Part shown: in pieces, positions 1-7,129 of the stretch
How positions within the stretch are numbered: position 1 is the first letter of the stretch
Layout: each line of letters begins with the position of its first letter
Assembly: GCA_019421365.1 (NCBI GenBank)
Contig: JAHZFJ010000002.1
Coordinates: 124,001-188,000, forward strand
Direction of reading: 5' to 3'
DNA from: Lachnospiraceae bacterium
GTDB taxonomy: Bacteria > Bacillota > Clostridia > Lachnospirales > Lachnospiraceae
Length of the DNA: 64,000 nucleotides
Program-made: the position numbers and the translations under genes
The notes under the pieces: generated by a model
Seen by the model: only the letters and a program-made list of their open reading frames with translations
The model's database searches: none
Told to the model about the DNA's origin: nothing

Positions 1-116
1 CTTCCACGGTAGATTTTGCCTTCCATAAATCCTAGAACGTAGCCATTTGTCAAGGCGGTAAAGATAACCTGTACACAGAGTCGACTATGTGCAGTAAATT
101 TCTTGAATATATTCAT
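1..116 (-). CDS. 4Fe-4S binding membrane protein, N-terminal fragment (partial)
   Basis: Only the first 38 codons lie in the window; the gene runs off the left edge. The ATG at 116 follows the stop of the small CXXC protein by 9 bases, with a GGTAGGTGG ribosome-binding stretch upstream. The visible start has a basic MNIFKKF, then a hydrophobic stretch ending in LTNGYVLGFMEGKIYRG. In my knowledge of NapH/NosR/YccM-type 4Fe-4S membrane proteins, this segment precedes a cysteine motif, which is out of view here. Position next to a thioredoxin-like lipoprotein and a CD1871A-like CXXC protein supports a membrane electron-transfer or thiol-redox role. The family call rests on a short segment, so it is moderate. 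Confidence 0.55.
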   Translation of the reverse strand, partial: MNIFKKFTAHSRLCVQVIFTALTNGYVLGFMEGKIYRG

Positions 117-125
117 GTATACCAC

Positions 126-284
126 CTACCCAATGCCGATACATTCAAGGCAGATTATGTTTGATTTCTGCTCTACGGTCAAGTGCTCGTTTCTGTGAAC
201 ACCATAAGCTAGAGATAGGCAACCTGTCAGAAGAAAAACACAGCCTAGGATCTGAGGCTTTATTAATTTTATGTGTTTATTCAT
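126..284 (-). CDS. Small CXXC protein, CD1871A family-like (52 aa)
   Basis: An open frame of 52 codons starts at an ATG (282-284) lying inside the last codons of the thioredoxin-like gene, an 8-base overlap typical of translational coupling. It stops 9 bases before the next start. The product has a basic N-terminus, one hydrophobic segment (residues about 12-27, ILGCVFLLTGCLSLAYGV) and a C-terminal CLECIGIG. That CxxCxGIG tail and length match what I know of the CD1871A family of tiny CXXC proteins that accompany thioredoxin-like and 4Fe-4S genes. It is probably a small membrane-anchored redox or metal-binding partner. Function is inference; the reading frame and its tight packing are directly visible. 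Confidence 0.65.
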   Translation of the reverse strand: MNKHIKLIKPQILGCVFLLTGCLSLAYGVHRNEHLTVEQKSNIICLECIGIG

Positions 285-852
285 TGCTTTCCACCTTTTT
301 TAAAACGTTATCGATCACTTCTTTCCAACCCTCATAGTCATTAGAGCCCTCTATTGTGTCAACTATTTTTCCAGTAGAATCTACAAAGTATGTAGTGGGA
401 AAAGCAGCCATATTCTTAAACTGATCAGATTCAGCCATTTCTTCAGATACAGTAAGTTGTTGGTAGTCTGCTTTGGCGTCCGATAGGATATCCTTCACTG
501 CTTTTTTGCTGGAATCGGAGAGCCCTGCTTGTAATTCGTAAATGACACCTTTAATTGAAACTCCTTTTTCTGCATACTCTTTATTCAACTGGTCAAGTAT
601 AGGTATTTCATCAATACACGGAGTACAGCCTTCGTTCCAAACATTTAATACTGTAAGTTTGTTCTCTTTAAAAATTGAACTGTCAACATTATTTCCATCG
701 ATGTCAGTAGTCTTCATCTCCTGAAAAACAGAAGGAGAATTGTCAGCTGTTTCGGTAGAAGTTTTTTCTGCAGATGAACATCCGCCTAGTGCAAAAATCA
801 TAGTTCCTGCTAGCGCAATCGTTAAGAATTTTAATTTTTTTAGTTTTAACAT
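277..852 (-). CDS. TlpA/ResA-like thioredoxin-fold lipoprotein
   Basis: 191 residues. A basic N-terminus and hydrophobic core lead to the lipobox LGGC, with the lipidated cysteine at residue 25, so the protein should be anchored on the outer face of the membrane. The active site NEGCTPC puts CTPC at residues 76-79, and the cis-proline region AAFPTTYFVD follows, as expected of the AhpC/TSA-Redoxin thioredoxin fold. It probably reduces or isomerises extracytoplasmic disulfides, fed by the 4Fe-4S membrane protein and small CXXC protein downstream on the same strand. It is transcribed divergently from the first Rrf2 regulator. Exact substrate is unknown. Confidence 0.85.
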   Translation of the reverse strand: MLKLKKLKFLTIALAGTMIFALGGCSSAEKTSTETADNSPSVFQEMKTTDIDGNNVDSSIFKENKLTVLNVWNEGCTPCIDEIPILDQLNKEYAEKGVSIKGVIYELQAGLSDSSKKAVKDILSDAKADYQQLTVSEEMAESDQFKNMAAFPTTYFVDSTGKIVDTIEGSNDYEGWKEVIDNVLKKVESNE

Positions 853-1017
853 ACTTATTACCTCAATATTATTATTTCTTCTATAGTCTGTATCTCAAAT
901 TCACTAGAAGATATTTAGTAAAATAACATCTCAATATGTAACGTATATGAAATATAAAAAAAATTATATTAATATACCATACACCTAAATAAGCGCCAGC
1001 ATACTTGAATATTCAGG

Positions 1018-1047
1018 TTGACTAACTTGCTGTATTGCGTGTAGAAT
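1018..1047 (+). promoter_or_regulatory. Probable sigma-A promoter of the first Rrf2 gene
   Basis: TTGACT at 1018-1023 and TAGAAT at 1042-1047 are separated by 18 bases. A perfect 10-base palindrome TGAATATTCA at 1006-1015 abuts the -35 box and a second ATTCAGATTG-like half site follows at about 1066; these could be an autoregulatory operator, which is inference. Confidence 0.5.
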
Positions 1048-1103
1048 ATAAGTAAATAATTACATATTCAGATTGGAATACAAGGGATTGAGGAGGAATA
1101 TTT

Positions 1104-1538
1104 GTGAAGATATCAACAAAAGGTAGATATGCGTTAAGACTTATGCTTGATCTAGCGCTAAATAATACGGGAGAACCAGTTAGAATTAAAGATATAGCTA
1201 GTAGACAGGAAATCTCTGATAAATATTTGGAGCAGATTATATCTGTACTTAATAAAGCAGGTTATGTAAGAAGTTTAAGGGGACCACAAGGTGGGTACAA
1301 GTTAGCAAGAGACCCAAAAGAATATACAGTTGGAATGATTTTACGATTAACAGAAGGTAGTCTAGCACCAGTAGCATGTTTGGAAGATGAAGTAAATCTA
1401 TGTTCTAGACAAGATGAGTGTGCAACATTAATCTTATGGGAAAAGTTATACGATGCTATTAAAGACGTGGTAGATGGGTATACATTAGCTGATTTAGTAG
1501 ATTGGCAAATGGAAAAAGCAGATCATTATATTATCTAA
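1104..1538 (+). CDS. Rrf2-family regulator, CymR/IscR-like (copy 1)
   Basis: 144 residues starting at GTG, with a GAGGAGG ribosome-binding site 8 bases upstream. The N-terminus MKISTKGRYAL and the winged-helix segment (residues about 25-66, ending GPQGGYKLAR) are the Rrf2 signature. Cysteines 92, 100 and 106 occupy roughly the positions of the three Fe-S ligands of IscR (92, 98, 104), so an Fe-S cluster or thiol sensor is plausible. CymR-type members repress cysteine and sulfur uptake genes, and the downstream sulfate assimilation genes fit that role. My hand count gives 112 of 144 residues identical to the second copy at 3502. Whether it binds Fe-S or partners CysK is not visible. Confidence 0.88.
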   Translation: MKISTKGRYALRLMLDLALNNTGEPVRIKDIASRQEISDKYLEQIISVLNKAGYVRSLRGPQGGYKLARDPKEYTVGMILRLTEGSLAPVACLEDEVNLCSRQDECATLILWEKLYDAIKDVVDGYTLADLVDWQMEKADHYII

Positions 1539-1659
1539 GTTAGCAATGATTATAGCAGTTAGTTATTCCTCGTAATCTTCAAGTGTGAAGATTGAGTTCA
1601 TAATTATAAATCGCATACCCTGTATTAACAATTAGATAAGGACAAGATTGAGGAATTAT

Positions 1660-3303
1660 ATGATAATACAAATTGATGGGTCAGATAAGATAATTTATGC
1701 AAAAGAAGGTGAAAATCTTCTAGATATATTGAGAGATGAACATGTTGATATTCCTGCAATATGTGGTGGTCGTGGCACTTGTGGCAAATGTAAAGTACAA
1801 GTTCTTGCAGGGGATGTTACACCATTAACGTCTAGAGAAATGGAGCGTCTTACGCCATCAGAAATAAAGAGTGGGGTACGATTTGCTTGTCTTCTTAATG
1901 TACAAAGTGACATGAAAATCCGTTTGTTTGGAAAAGCGGAGGATACAGATAGAAAGAGTAAGCTAATGAAACTTCCTCAGTGGAGCATAGATACTATTAA
2001 CACTTATACGGATAAGTATTCGGATAATGGTTTTGGGGTAGCATTCGATATAGGAACAACCACAGTTGTTGGACTTTTGTGGAATATAAGAACAAGCGAA
2101 CTGATCCATGTAATTGCCAAGACGAATCCTCAAAGAGTAGTTGGAGCGGATGTAATATCTAGAATCCAGTATAGTATGAAATCTGAGGACGATAGAAATT
2201 ACATTCACCAATTAATTATTGAAGGTCTTAACGAAATGTTACACGAGTTTGATAAGATAGTTAAAGATCATTCATTAATAAAACGAGTATGCATAGTTGG
2301 TAATACGGCAATGAGTTTACTTGCTCAAAATATGGATGTCAGTCCACTTGTAAAACCACCTTTTCCGCAAGGAATATATAAATCACAACGGTATAGAGGT
2401 GCCGAAACTGAATTCTCTGTGTCTGATGAGACGATTGTTACCTATCTCCCTGGAATAGGCGGACATATTGGTTCCGATATTACAGCTATGATTGTAGCCA
2501 CGGATATCAAAAACTATGAGGGAGTAACGTTAGCAATTGATATTGGGACGAATGGTGAAATCGTACTTGCTAAAGCGGGGCAATTGGTATCTTGCTCAAC
2601 CGCGGCTGGCCCTGCATTTGAAGGTGCTAGTATAAGACAGGGAATGCGTGCGGCCAAAGGAGCAATAGAAGGAGTTACGATTCATGACACGGGTATTGAG
2701 TTACAGATTATTCAGGAGACAGAAGCAGAAGGCATCTGTGGTTCAGGTTTAATAGATTCTATAGCAGCTATGTTAGACATTGGTGTTATAGATGAAACTG
2801 GCCGAATACTCGAATTACCAGAGGCTGTGGCAGCAGGAGTTCCTAAAGTGATTGCTACAAGACTACAAAAGACCTCTGAAGGTATGCAATTTGTATTGCA
2901 ATATCGATATGCGAAAGAACCAATTGTAATAACTCAAAGAGATGTACGTGAAGTTCAACTTGCGAAAGGTGCGATCTTAGCAGGTATGCAGATTCTAATG
3001 CGAGAGATGGGAATTACGAAAGTCTCTCTTGATCGTATATTTCTAGCGGGTGCTTTTGGTTCCTACCTCAAGATTTCCAGTGCTAGAAGAATCGGATTAT
3101 TACCGAATGTGCCATTAGAGAAGATTCATTCAGTGGGGAATGCAGCAGGTGTAGGGGCAAGTATGGCGGTTCTTGCAAAGCCATACGAAGAGGAATGTCA
3201 AGTAATTGCGCAAACCACAAGACAGGTGGAACTATCTATGCATGATTCCTTCCAAGAAGAGTTTGTTCAGTGTATGAATTTTGAAAAAATGAAGAATGAA
3301 TAA
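1660..3303 (+). CDS. Ferredoxin-ASKHA protein, RamA-like corrinoid-activation family (DUF4445)
   Basis: About 547 residues from the ATG at 1660, chosen because TGAGGA at 1649-1654 is a good ribosome-binding site for it; a TTG at 1648 would add four residues. Residues 1-90 are a 2Fe-2S ferredoxin domain with cysteines 35, 41, 44 and 77 (C-x5-C-x2-C-x32-C). The rest has ASKHA-type ATPase motifs: FDIGTTTVVGL near 130, GNTAMSLL, AIDIGTNGEIV and GAFGSYLK. Characterised relatives (RamA, RACE proteins) use ATP and low-potential electrons to reactivate Co(II) corrinoid proteins. No corrinoid protein or methyltransferase is next to it. Instead it sits between two sulfur-type Rrf2 regulators, so its partner is unknown. 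A 4-unit GATAAA tandem repeat starts right after the stop. Confidence 0.8.
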   Translation: MIIQIDGSDKIIYAKEGENLLDILRDEHVDIPAICGGRGTCGKCKVQVLAGDVTPLTSREMERLTPSEIKSGVRFACLLNVQSDMKIRLFGKAEDTDRKSKLMKLPQWSIDTINTYTDKYSDNGFGVAFDIGTTTVVGLLWNIRTSELIHVIAKTNPQRVVGADVISRIQYSMKSEDDRNYIHQLIIEGLNEMLHEFDKIVKDHSLIKRVCIVGNTAMSLLAQNMDVSPLVKPPFPQGIYKSQRYRGAETEFSVSDETIVTYLPGIGGHIGSDITAMIVATDIKNYEGVTLAIDIGTNGEIVLAKAGQLVSCSTAAGPAFEGASIRQGMRAAKGAIEGVTIHDTGIELQIIQETEAEGICGSGLIDSIAAMLDIGVIDETGRILELPEAVAAGVPKVIATRLQKTSEGMQFVLQYRYAKEPIVITQRDVREVQLAKGAILAGMQILMREMGITKVSLDRIFLAGAFGSYLKISSARRIGLLPNVPLEKIHSVGNAAGVGASMAVLAKPYEEECQVIAQTTRQVELSMHDSFQEEFVQCMNFEKMKNE

Positions 3304-3304
3304 A

Positions 3305-3328
3305 GATAAAGATAAAGATAAAGATAAA
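3305..3328 (+). repeat. Tandem hexamer repeat (GATAAA x4)
   Basis: Four perfect copies of GATAAA occur at 3305-3328, immediately after the TAA stop at 3301-3303. A simple sequence repeat; length variation between strains would be expected but would not change the protein. Confidence 0.9.
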
Positions 3329-3329
3329 G

Positions 3330-3378
3330 GCGGGGCAGTTGCAAAGTGAACGTTTGCAAAGGTCCTGTTTTATTTTAT
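3330..3378 (+). terminator. Probable rho-independent terminator after the RamA-like gene
   Basis: TTGCAAA (3339-3345) pairs with TTTGCAA (3353-3359) across GTGAACG, flanked by a weaker CAG/CTG extension, and is followed by a T-rich run (TGTTTTATTTTATT). It separates the RamA-like gene from the second Rrf2 gene, which has its own promoter. Confidence 0.6.
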
Positions 3379-3424
3379 TCATAGTCTACCTTTCTCTGTA
3401 AATTAGGAAAATAGTGAAAAGTAG

Positions 3425-3452
3425 TTGACAAATATTGAAATTATGATACAAC
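3425..3452 (+). promoter_or_regulatory. Probable promoter of the second Rrf2 gene
   Basis: A perfect -35 TTGACA at 3425-3430 is followed 16 bases later by TACAAC (3447-3452), a weak -10. A near-palindrome ATTCTTATATGAAT lies at about 3464-3477, between the promoter and the gene, and could be an operator. The -10 assignment is uncertain. Confidence 0.4.
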
Positions 3453-3501
3453 TATATTATACTATTCTTATATGAATACAATGAAAAAAGGAGAGATATA
3501 A

Positions 3502-3936
3502 TTGAAAATATCCACTAAAGGAAGATATGCGTTAACGCTTATGTTAGATTTAGCACTAAATGATACGGGGGAAACCATTCGTATAAAGGATATAGCTGCA
3601 CGCCAAGGGATATCGGAAAAATATCTCGAACAAATTATTGCAGTTTTGAATAAAGCAGGATTTGTTAGAAGTGTAAGGGGGCCACAAGGAGGGTACCGTT
3701 TAGCCAGGAAGCCAAAGGATTACACCGTTGGTATGATTTTACGTCTAACTGAGGGAAGCCTTGCACCAGTTGCTTGTTTAGATGATGATCCGAATGATTG
3801 TAGCAGACAAGAAGATTGCGTGACAATATATATATGGGAAAAATTATATGCAGCTATAAACGATGTAGTAGATGGATTTACTTTAGCAGATCTAGTAGAG
3901 CTAGAATTAGCGAAAGCAGACCATTATGTTATTTAG
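3502..3936 (+). CDS. Rrf2-family regulator, CymR/IscR-like (copy 2)
   Basis: 144 residues from a TTG start preceded by AAAAAAGGAGAG. It has the same Rrf2 architecture as copy 1 (winged helix, GPQGGYRLAR wing) and the same cysteines 92, 100 and 106. Most differences from copy 1 are conservative, but the segment around residues 94-111 next to the cysteines and the C-terminal helix (132-136) diverge more, which may separate their sensing. It lies immediately upstream of the sulfate transporter and is the likelier local regulator of cysPTWA. Divergence without decay suggests both copies are retained for function. Target assignment is inference. Confidence 0.88.
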   Translation: MKISTKGRYALTLMLDLALNDTGETIRIKDIAARQGISEKYLEQIIAVLNKAGFVRSVRGPQGGYRLARKPKDYTVGMILRLTEGSLAPVACLDDDPNDCSRQEDCVTIYIWEKLYAAINDVVDGFTLADLVELELAKADHYVI

Positions 3937-3954
3937 TAAATTCACCAAATAAAG

Positions 3955-4161
3955 GCCGTTGCAATATTAGTATTCCAATATGTTATTAAAACTAAATACA
4001 TTTAATCACCAGTAAAAAACAAATTTTCATCGCAAAATGCTTATGTGAATACAGAAGTTTTCATAGGGCACATAGCTTTGTAAAATTTGTTTTTTTATTT
4101 TTATTTTTTTGTATTTAGTCTTAATTGCATAGTTAGTTTACTTTATAGGTATTGCAACGGC
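3955..4161. repeat. Nested long inverted repeat, MITE-like element
   Basis: A 207-base imperfect palindrome. The outer ends GCCGTTGCAATA (3955-3966) and TATTGCAACGGC (4150-4161) are perfect 12-base inverted repeats. Inside are ACTAAATAC/GTATTTAGT (3991-3999/4111-4119), AAAAAACAAATTTT/AAAATTTGTTTTTT (4014-4027/4082-4095) and GCTTATGTG/CACATAGC (4039-4047/4069-4076, one bulge). All pair in register, so either strand can fold into one long hairpin. No target duplication is obvious. It differs from the hairpin family at 8198, 34110 and 50440. It may be a miniature mobile element or a structured 3' end. Confidence 0.65.
4014..4111 (+). terminator. Terminator-like hairpin with long T tract after the second Rrf2 gene
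   Basis: The 14-base stem AAAAAACAAATTTT/AAAATTTGTTTTTT is followed by a run of T with few interruptions up to 4110. It would end transcription of the second Rrf2 gene before the cysP promoter at 4214. It forms the inner part of the palindrome at 3955-4161. Confidence 0.55.
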
Positions 4162-4213
4162 TATTATTTTATTAGAATCAGGAAAGAAAAGTAAAAAAAA
4201 TATATTAATCCTA

Positions 4214-4242
4214 TTGACATAGTATGAATTAAGTGGTATATT
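4214..4242 (+). promoter_or_regulatory. Strong sigma-A promoter of the sulfate transporter operon
   Basis: TTGACA at 4214-4219, a 17-base spacer, and TATATT at 4237-4242. This is the best consensus match I see in the sulfur region and sits about 105 bases upstream of cysP. Confidence 0.75.
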
Positions 4243-4254
4243 TTAGAAAATTAA

Positions 4255-4275
4255 TTCATATTAATCCAATATGAA
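4255..4275 (+). promoter_or_regulatory. Operator-like palindrome downstream of the cysP promoter
   Basis: TTCATATT (4255-4262) and AATATGAA (4268-4275) form a perfect 8-base inverted repeat around AATCC, covering the probable transcription start just after the -10 box. Placement fits a roadblock-type repressor site for one of the two adjacent Rrf2 regulators; the regulator assignment is inference. Confidence 0.5.
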
Positions 4276-4349
4276 ATGTAAAGTATCAGATTTATACATC
4301 AATCCATTTGGGGATACAGATTGGTGTAGAGAAAAAGGGAGGACGTTAT

Positions 4350-5378
4350 ATGAAGAAAAGAATAAGGAGAATAGTGATTCTAGGTTTTGTTATGTTGTTA
4401 GCAGTTGGGGGATTATCAGGATGCAAAAAGGATTCCTCGTCCTCAGATGGTTCTATTGAGATAACAAATGTTTCTTATGATCCTACTAGGGAATTTTATG
4501 AGGCGTATAATACGGAATTCGGCAAATATTGGAAGGATAAGACGGGGCAAGATGTCACTATTACTCAATCTCATGGTGGATCTGGAAAACAGGCACGTTC
4601 CGTTATAGAGGGTAATGAAGCAGATGTTGTTACATTGGCATTAGCGCATGATATTACAGCAATTGAAGAAGCTGGATTAATTGAGGAAGGTTGGATTAAT
4701 GAATTCGAGAAAAACAGTTCTCCATATACTTCAACCATCGTTTTCCTTGTACGCAAAGGAAACGAAAAGAATATTAAGGACTGGTTGGATTTGATTAAAG
4801 ATGATGTGAATGTTATTACTCCAAATCCAAAAACATCAGGGGGAGCTTGTTGGAATTTCTTATCTGCTTGGGCATATGCTAAAAATCTATATAACGGAGA
4901 TGAACCCCAGATTAAAGATTTTGTTACCAAGTTATACAAGAACGTAAGTGTATTAGATTCTGGTGCAAGAGGTGCAACCACAACATTTGTTGAGAATGGT
5001 CAGGGAGATGTATTAATCGCTTGGGAGAATGAAGCCTATCTAACACTTGAAGAACATCCAGATGATTTCGAAATTGTGACACCAAGTATCAGTATCCTTG
5101 CAGAACCTTCTGTAGCGATTGTTGATTCTGTAGCTAAAAAACGAGGAACTGAAGAAGTGGCAAAAGAATATCTTGAGTATCTTTACTCCGACGTTGGTCA
5201 AAGAATAGCTGGAGAAAATTATTATCGCCCTACAAATCCAGTTATTTTGAAAGAATTTGCTGATAAATTTAATTTAGATATCAATATGGTTAGCATAGAT
5301 GATTTTGGTGGTTGGAATCAAGCTTATGAAGTGTATTTTCAAGATGGTGGCATATTTGATGAAATCTATACACAGTAA
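4350..5378 (+). CDS. cysP: Sulfate ABC transporter substrate-binding lipoprotein
   Basis: 342 residues from the ATG at 4350, which has GGGAGG 7 bases upstream; an in-frame upstream ATG lacks a good site. The signal peptide ends in a GLSGC lipobox with cysteine 25, so the protein is a membrane-anchored receptor. The mature start NVSYDPTREFYEAYN and the block TQSHGGSGKQARSVIEG followed by ADVVTLALAHD are hallmark Sbp/CysP sulfate- and thiosulfate-binding sequences. It delivers sulfate to CysT-CysW-CysA encoded directly downstream. Length and motifs are full; Sbp versus CysP naming is a convention. Expression is likely controlled by the promoter and palindrome at 4214-4275. Confidence 0.93.
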   Translation: MKKRIRRIVILGFVMLLAVGGLSGCKKDSSSSDGSIEITNVSYDPTREFYEAYNTEFGKYWKDKTGQDVTITQSHGGSGKQARSVIEGNEADVVTLALAHDITAIEEAGLIEEGWINEFEKNSSPYTSTIVFLVRKGNEKNIKDWLDLIKDDVNVITPNPKTSGGACWNFLSAWAYAKNLYNGDEPQIKDFVTKLYKNVSVLDSGARGATTTFVENGQGDVLIAWENEAYLTLEEHPDDFEIVTPSISILAEPSVAIVDSVAKKRGTEEVAKEYLEYLYSDVGQRIAGENYYRPTNPVILKEFADKFNLDINMVSIDDFGGWNQAYEVYFQDGGIFDEIYTQ

Positions 5379-5440
5379 AAGAACAAACTTACCTATGCAA
5401 TTGGGTATATAGAATTATCATAGAAAGGGAGAAATCAGTC

Positions 5441-6280
5441 ATGGAGTATAAGTTGAAACGAATAAAGAGAAGAAGGGTAATACCTGGATTCCCCTTATCA
5501 ATGGGGATTACATTAGCAATGGTTAGTATGATTGTGCTGATTCCTATGGCATCTATTATAGTCTGTGCTTCCGACCTTTCTATACAGGAGTTTATACAGA
5601 TAGTAACTGCAAAGGATGTGGTATCGGGATATGTAGTTAGTTTCTCCTGTGCACTTATAGCGGCAATTATAAATTGTATCTTTGGTGTTATTCTCGCTTG
5701 GGTATTGGTTCGATATGAATTCCCAGGGAAGAGAATCCTTGATGGATTAATTGAACTTCCCTTTGCGCTGCCCACAGCAGTAGCTGGTATTTCACTAACT
5801 GCATTATATTCAGACCAAGGCTGGATTGGCAGTATATTTGCTAAGTTTGGAATTAAGATTGCGTACACGAAAGTGGGCATTACTATTGCAATGATATTCA
5901 TAGGAATTCCTTTCGTGGTTAGAGCAATTCAGCCAGTTTTAGAGAAGTTTGATAAGCAGTATGAAGAAGCGGCTGCAATGTTAGGAGCGAATGGAAGTAA
6001 AACATTCTTCCGAGTAATATTTCCAGAGATCTTACCAGCCATGCTAACCGGATTTGGGTTAGCTTTGGCAAGGGGAATTGGTGAGTATGGAAGCGTTGTG
6101 TTCATAGCGGGGAATATTCCATATAAGACGCAGATTGCACCGCTATTAATTATGTCGAAATTAGAGCAACTTAAATATGCTGATGCAACGGCCATCGCTC
6201 TAGTTATGTTAGTGGTATCATTTCTAATTTTACTTATGCTTAATATTATTCAAGTTCATTCGACAAAGAGAACAACGTAA
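5441..6280 (+). CDS. cysT: Sulfate ABC transporter permease CysT (CysU)
   Basis: 279 residues with about six hydrophobic membrane segments. The cytoplasmic coupling loop EEAAAMLGANGSKTFFRVIFPEI (near residues 180-200) is the EAA motif that docks on the ATPase. Sequence such as LPFALPTAVAGISLTALYS and RGIGEYGSVVFIAGN is typical of CysT rather than molybdate ModB. It forms the channel with CysW, whose start is 11 bases downstream. The start ATG has an AAAGGGAG ribosome-binding site. Confidence 0.93.
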   Translation: MEYKLKRIKRRRVIPGFPLSMGITLAMVSMIVLIPMASIIVCASDLSIQEFIQIVTAKDVVSGYVVSFSCALIAAIINCIFGVILAWVLVRYEFPGKRILDGLIELPFALPTAVAGISLTALYSDQGWIGSIFAKFGIKIAYTKVGITIAMIFIGIPFVVRAIQPVLEKFDKQYEEAAAMLGANGSKTFFRVIFPEILPAMLTGFGLALARGIGEYGSVVFIAGNIPYKTQIAPLLIMSKLEQLKYADATAIALVMLVVSFLILLMLNIIQVHSTKRTT

Positions 6281-6291
6281 GGGGAGGTATT

Positions 6292-7128
6292 ATGAAGCAA
6301 GGATCAGCTGATTTAAGAAGAGGAGCCAAGATTACAAAGGGAGTACTCATTACCGTAAGCTTGATATTTATCATAACTATGCTTGTAATCCCGATGCTTG
6401 TATTAATAGTTTATGCCTTTAAAGATGGATTAACTAAGTACATAGAAGCGATTACAGATACATACACGATTAAGGCGCTGCGATTAACAATAATAGCAAC
6501 CATTACAGCAGTAGCGATTAATACGTTCTTTGGTTTATTTGCAAGCTGGGCGGTTACTAAGTTTTATTTTAAGGGCAAACAATTACTACTTACATTAATT
6601 GATATTCCTTTTGCAGTTTCACCAGTAATAGCGGGTTTGATTTTTATTCTAACATTTGGACGAATTGGTTGGGCACATGGATTCCTTGAAGCCCATGATA
6701 TTCAAATTGTCTTTGCGGTTCCAGGTGTCATTATAGCTACGATATTTGTAACATTTCCATTCATATCAAGGGAGATTATTCCCGTTTTGAATGCGCAAGG
6801 AAGAGACGAGGAAGAAGCGGCAGCACTTATGGGAGCAAGCGGATTTCGTATATTTAGGAAAATAACGCTTCCTCATATGAAGTGGGCACTGCTATATGGA
6901 ATTGTATTATGTAGCGCAAGAGCTATGGGAGAGTTCGGTGCGGTATCTGTTTTGTCAGGTCATCTACGTGGAAAAACCAATACACTTCCTCTACATGTTG
7001 AGATTATCTACAATGAGTTCAAATTATCAGCTGCATTTGCCGTGTCATCAATCTTAGTGGTGTTGGCGGTAATTATACTAATACTGCGAAATATAGTGGA
7101 ATATAAGGCGAAGAGGGGAGGACGGTAA
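6292..7128 (+). CDS. cysW: Sulfate ABC transporter permease CysW
   Basis: 278 residues and about six membrane segments. The EAA loop EEEAAALMGASGFRIFRKITLP lies near residues 180-201, and SARAMGEFGAVSVLSGHLRGK is characteristic of CysW. It pairs with CysT to form the sulfate channel. The stop TAA at 7126-7128 is one base before the cysA start, so the two are translationally coupled. Confidence 0.93.
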   Translation: MKQGSADLRRGAKITKGVLITVSLIFIITMLVIPMLVLIVYAFKDGLTKYIEAITDTYTIKALRLTIIATITAVAINTFFGLFASWAVTKFYFKGKQLLLTLIDIPFAVSPVIAGLIFILTFGRIGWAHGFLEAHDIQIVFAVPGVIIATIFVTFPFISREIIPVLNAQGRDEEEAAALMGASGFRIFRKITLPHMKWALLYGIVLCSARAMGEFGAVSVLSGHLRGKTNTLPLHVEIIYNEFKLSAAFAVSSILVVLAVIILILRNIVEYKAKRGGR

Positions 7129-7129
7129 T

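Noticed and set aside
4271..4459. Open frame overlapping the start of cysP
   Set aside because: Shadow of cysP in another frame; the palindrome and promoter lie over its start.
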